Shown here piece by piece: positions 5,162 through 7,313 of a DNA stretch of 7,313 bases. Location: contig CALQZE010000013.1 in the NCBI GenBank assembly GCA_943348955.1, forward strand, positions 1-7,313, read 5' to 3'. The position numbers and the translations under genes are program-made. Every line of letters begins with the position of its first letter. The stretch's first letter is position 1. This stretch comes from Candidatus Uhrbacteria bacterium RIFOXYB12_FULL_58_10. GTDB taxonomy: Bacteria; Patescibacteriota; Patescibacteriia; UBA9934; GWF2-40-263. The notes under the pieces were generated by a model, which did not search any database, was not told where the DNA came from, and saw only the letters and a list, made by a program, of their open reading frames with translations.

Positions 5162-5992
5162 ATGATCAAAAAAAGAGATTGGATATTTGTAGCAATCGTC
5201 GTTTGTCTCGCAATTGGTGCGTTCATTTATTTTGATCGCGTACAGATTTTTGAATGGGTGCGTGAACAAAGTCGAGAATCAATTCCGGCAGCGATAGAAT
5301 ATCAAGAAACGCAAACGGCATCTGCAGAGACCATCGTTCCAAAAAATAAAACAACAATTCCTAAAACAACCGTTCCAACAAAAGCAACGACATCGTCCGT
5401 GACGATTGCGGCTGAATTAAATTTGGCCGTGCCGTTTACATCGCAAGCACCAACGGGGAATTGGCAACAACCGTTTCAAGATGCTTGTGAAGAAGCATCT
5501 ATTTTGATGGTGCATGAATTTTATTCTGGAAATAAAAAGTCCGTTATAGATTCTGTAACTGCAGAAAAAGCATTGCTTGATTTGGTTGCTCTTGAAAATA
5601 AACTGCTTGGATTTTTTCTCGACACAAACGTTTTGGAAACAGCGCAATTAGCAGAAGCTAAATATGGATATGCAAAAAGTGAAATACTGGAAAATCCAAC
5701 GATAGATCAAATCAAAGATCGATTGAATCAAGGTGATCCTGTGTTGGTTCCCGTTGCTGGGCAACTTTTGAAAAATCCTTATTTTACATCACCGGGTCCG
5801 ATTTATCACATGATGGTTATTCGCGGATACACCAAAAATAAACAATTCATCGTCAATGATCCTGGAACAAAACATGGCGCTGCTTATTTGTATTCTTTTG
5901 ACACGGTGATGAATGCGATGCACGATTGGAATAAGAGTGGGGATATTACACAGGGTCGCAAAGCTGTTTTGATTTTGCATCCGAAGCTTTAA
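5162..5992 (+). CDS. Membrane-anchored C39-like cysteine peptidase
   Basis: This 276-residue protein has one N-terminal membrane anchor (about 7-24), a Thr/Lys/Pro-rich linker (about 48-80) and a papain-like domain of the peptidase C39-like type (C39_2), so it should act outside the membrane. Active-site features are visible: Gln95 in FTSQAPTGNW (oxyanion Gln), Cys109 in FQDACEEAS, His216 in YHMMVIRGY, and the NDPGT turn (Asn232, Asp233) that supplies the third residue. The target is unknown; relatives include the peptidases that trim bacteriocin leaders, but no ABC transporter domain and no bacteriocin precursor is seen nearby, so a general envelope role is as likely. An ATG at 5147 in the same frame would overlap the upstream gene by 11 bases and add MLRNF; 5162 is preferred because it leaves a 4-base gap and starts with MIKKRDW directly before the helix. 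Neither start has a Shine-Dalgarno site, so coupled translation is likely. Confidence 0.85.
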   Translation: MIKKRDWIFVAIVVCLAIGAFIYFDRVQIFEWVREQSRESIPAAIEYQETQTASAETIVPKNKTTIPKTTVPTKATTSSVTIAAELNLAVPFTSQAPTGNWQQPFQDACEEASILMVHEFYSGNKKSVIDSVTAEKALLDLVALENKLLGFFLDTNVLETAQLAEAKYGYAKSEILENPTIDQIKDRLNQGDPVLVPVAGQLLKNPYFTSPGPIYHMMVIRGYTKNKQFIVNDPGTKHGAAYLYSFDTVMNAMHDWNKSGDITQGRKAVLILHPKL

Positions 5993-6002
5993 GAATCAAT
6001 GT

Positions 6003-6476
6003 ATGGATTATTATCTTGGAGCCGCACTTGGAGGGCTTGTTGCATTCAGCTATTCAATTCCTGCAATTGTGTTTGAGTTGTTTGAACGCGGAAAAGTTTC
6101 TCTTGCACCGCCGGTTATTACCGTCAAAACCATTTTTGGTCATTTGATGAAAAAAGTGGAAGCCTTTTGGGCGGGATTGCTTCTACATATCTGTATCGGG
6201 ATGTTATTTGGTTCTATCTATGTTTTATTCGTTGAACGTGGATGGTTATTTATTACACATCGACCATATGCATTCGATTCTTTTCTTATTTACGGATTAT
6301 TGAGTTGGATTTTTGTGAATGTGACGATTTATCCGTTGCTTCGCATGGGTCTTTTTGGTCGACGTGAAGGGGCACATATCTGGATGGAAACACTCGCTTC
6401 GCACATGTTGCTTGGAGTAACGATGGCGGGATTAGTCCATTGGTTCCAGCCATACTTTTTTGTTGTCGCGCAATAA
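6003..6476 (+). CDS. Four-helix membrane protein, function unknown
   Basis: This 157-residue protein is not recognised. Four hydrophobic helices are visible at about 4-26, 55-77, 92-114 and 127-150, with a basic loop between helices 1 and 2 (RGKVS to KTIFGHLMKK) and another after helix 3 (LFGRREG). These loops place both ends on the outside by the positive-inside rule. Histidines occur in or near helices (His62, His125, His134, His146) and could bind a metal or protons, but no known motif supports that. The start ATG lies 10 bases after the stop of the peptidase gene, with no clear Shine-Dalgarno site; another ATG at 5999 is in a different frame. Its stop is one base before the xseA start, so the two are surely cotranscribed and probably translationally coupled. 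Its place between an exported peptidase and xseA does not reveal its job. Confidence 0.82.
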   Translation: MDYYLGAALGGLVAFSYSIPAIVFELFERGKVSLAPPVITVKTIFGHLMKKVEAFWAGLLLHICIGMLFGSIYVLFVERGWLFITHRPYAFDSFLIYGLLSWIFVNVTIYPLLRMGLFGRREGAHIWMETLASHMLLGVTMAGLVHWFQPYFFVVAQ

Positions 6477-6477
6477 C

Positions 6478-7313
6478 ATGGAAAAAACAATCATTCACGT
6501 CGCCGATTATTTAACCATGCTCAATGATGTTTTGCATGAACGCGTGCCATCAAATGAGATTGTTATTGAAGGTGAAATTTCCGATTACCGCGTCGCCCAA
6601 AGTAAATGGGTAAGTTTTGATTTAAAAGATGAAAAAGCGGAAGCTGTTTTGAAATGTTTTGCGACGGTTTGGCAGATCACAACACCTATTGAAGACGGAA
6701 TGCGCGTGCATGTCACAGGTTTCCCAAAAATGTACGAACGATTTGGGACACTCAAATTGAATGTACAATCGGTTGAACCGGTCGGGGAAGGAGCTCTGAA
6801 ACGTGCCTACGATTTGTTGAAAAAGAAATTAGAAGCAGAAGGATTGTTCGAACAGGCAAGAAAACGCTCACTGCTGCGATTTCCAAAAAAGATCGGACTC
6901 ATTACATCGCGTGATGCGGCAGCATACGGAGATTTTTTGCGTATTGTGAATAATCGTTGGGGTGGAGTTGTGATTGAGCACGCACATGTCCATGTGCAGG
7001 GACGTGAAGCTGTTGGAGAAATTCTCGGAGCCTTTCGACATTTCAATTCGCTGATCGTTGAAGATCGTCCTGATGTGATTGTTCTCACTCGCGGCGGAGG
7101 TGGACTCGAGGATTTGCATGCGTTTAATGATGAACAAGTTGCGCGTGCGATTTATCAATCTGTGATTCCTGTTGTTGTCGCAGTCGGTCACGAGCGCGAT
7201 GAATCGCTTGCCGATTTCGTCGCAGATGTTCGTGCGAGCACGCCATCAAATGCGGCAGAGCGTGTTGTTCCATCGCGCGCAGATGTTGGTTATGAAATTG
7301 AAATGATTTTGCA
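6478..7313 (+). CDS. xseA: Exodeoxyribonuclease VII large subunit, N-terminal 278 residues (cut by right edge)
   Basis: XseA with several copies of the small subunit XseB forms exonuclease VII, which degrades single-stranded DNA from both ends to short oligonucleotides without needing metal ions. The N-terminal OB-fold DNA-binding domain (about 5-103) shows IEGEISDYR (30-38), SFDLKDE and VHVTGFPKMYERFG. The catalytic domain follows with FPKKIGLITSRDAAAYGDFL (135-154), TRGGGGLEDLHAFNDE (204-219), VAVGHERDESLADFVAD (234-250) and VRASTPSNAAE (251-261). Arg205, His238 and Asp241 match the residues reported as catalytic in E. coli XseA, and Asp152 or Asp146 corresponds to Asp155. The usual Gly-Gly-Ser after RGG reads Gly-Gly-Gly here. 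The C-terminal coiled coil and the expected xseB lie beyond the edge. The ATG comes one base after the preceding stop, so this is the fourth gene of the operon starting at 3760. Identification is firm. Confidence 0.96.
   Translation, partial: MEKTIIHVADYLTMLNDVLHERVPSNEIVIEGEISDYRVAQSKWVSFDLKDEKAEAVLKCFATVWQITTPIEDGMRVHVTGFPKMYERFGTLKLNVQSVEPVGEGALKRAYDLLKKKLEAEGLFEQARKRSLLRFPKKIGLITSRDAAAYGDFLRIVNNRWGGVVIEHAHVHVQGREAVGEILGAFRHFNSLIVEDRPDVIVLTRGGGGLEDLHAFNDEQVARAIYQSVIPVVVAVGHERDESLADFVADVRASTPSNAAERVVPSRADVGYEIEMIL

Overview
The window is ordinary bacterial chromosome, AT-rich by eye, tightly packed and read with the standard code: TAA ends most genes, and one gene ends in a TGA that has to act as a stop. 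Gene content and style suggest a Candidate Phyla Radiation (Patescibacteria) bacterium. The pointers are promoters of the extended -10 type (TGnTAnnnT), several genes without a Shine-Dalgarno sequence, small membrane-anchored proteins with Thr/Pro/Lys-rich linkers, and a TM0106-type nuclease. This placement is a judgement from style, not a proof.

Left part (1-1693): the 3' end of metK (S-adenosylmethionine synthetase) is followed by a strong hairpin terminator. The T-tract of that terminator runs directly into a promoter. This promoter should drive a two-gene unit: a small, very basic, membrane-anchored protein of unknown function, then a cyclophilin-type peptidyl-prolyl isomerase made as a lipoprotein. 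A second hairpin terminator closes the unit.

Middle (1738-3759): a membrane-anchored DUF4015-type putative glycoside hydrolase appears to start at, or almost at, its transcription start. It converges on a single minus-strand gene encoding an unrecognised protein of 177 residues with a cysteine cluster like a zinc ribbon. The terminator of this minus-strand gene overlaps the stop codon of the hydrolase gene. Upstream of the minus-strand gene, two outward-facing extended -10 promoters overlap, and next to them lies a roughly 100-bp inverted repeat built from GTG-headed octamers.

Right part (3760-7313, open at the right edge): four plus-strand genes with gaps of 1 to 10 bases form an apparent operon. 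They are a RecB/Cas4-like nuclease fused to an RNase H-like exonuclease domain (TM0106 family), an exported C39-like cysteine peptidase, a four-helix membrane protein of unknown function, and xseA (exodeoxyribonuclease VII large subunit, cut by the window end). The operon pairs two DNA-degrading enzymes with two envelope proteins. A role in handling DNA at or near the membrane is conceivable, but the sequence does not prove it. No RNA genes, insertion sequences or CRISPR arrays were found, and no gene-free stretch exceeds about 180 bases.
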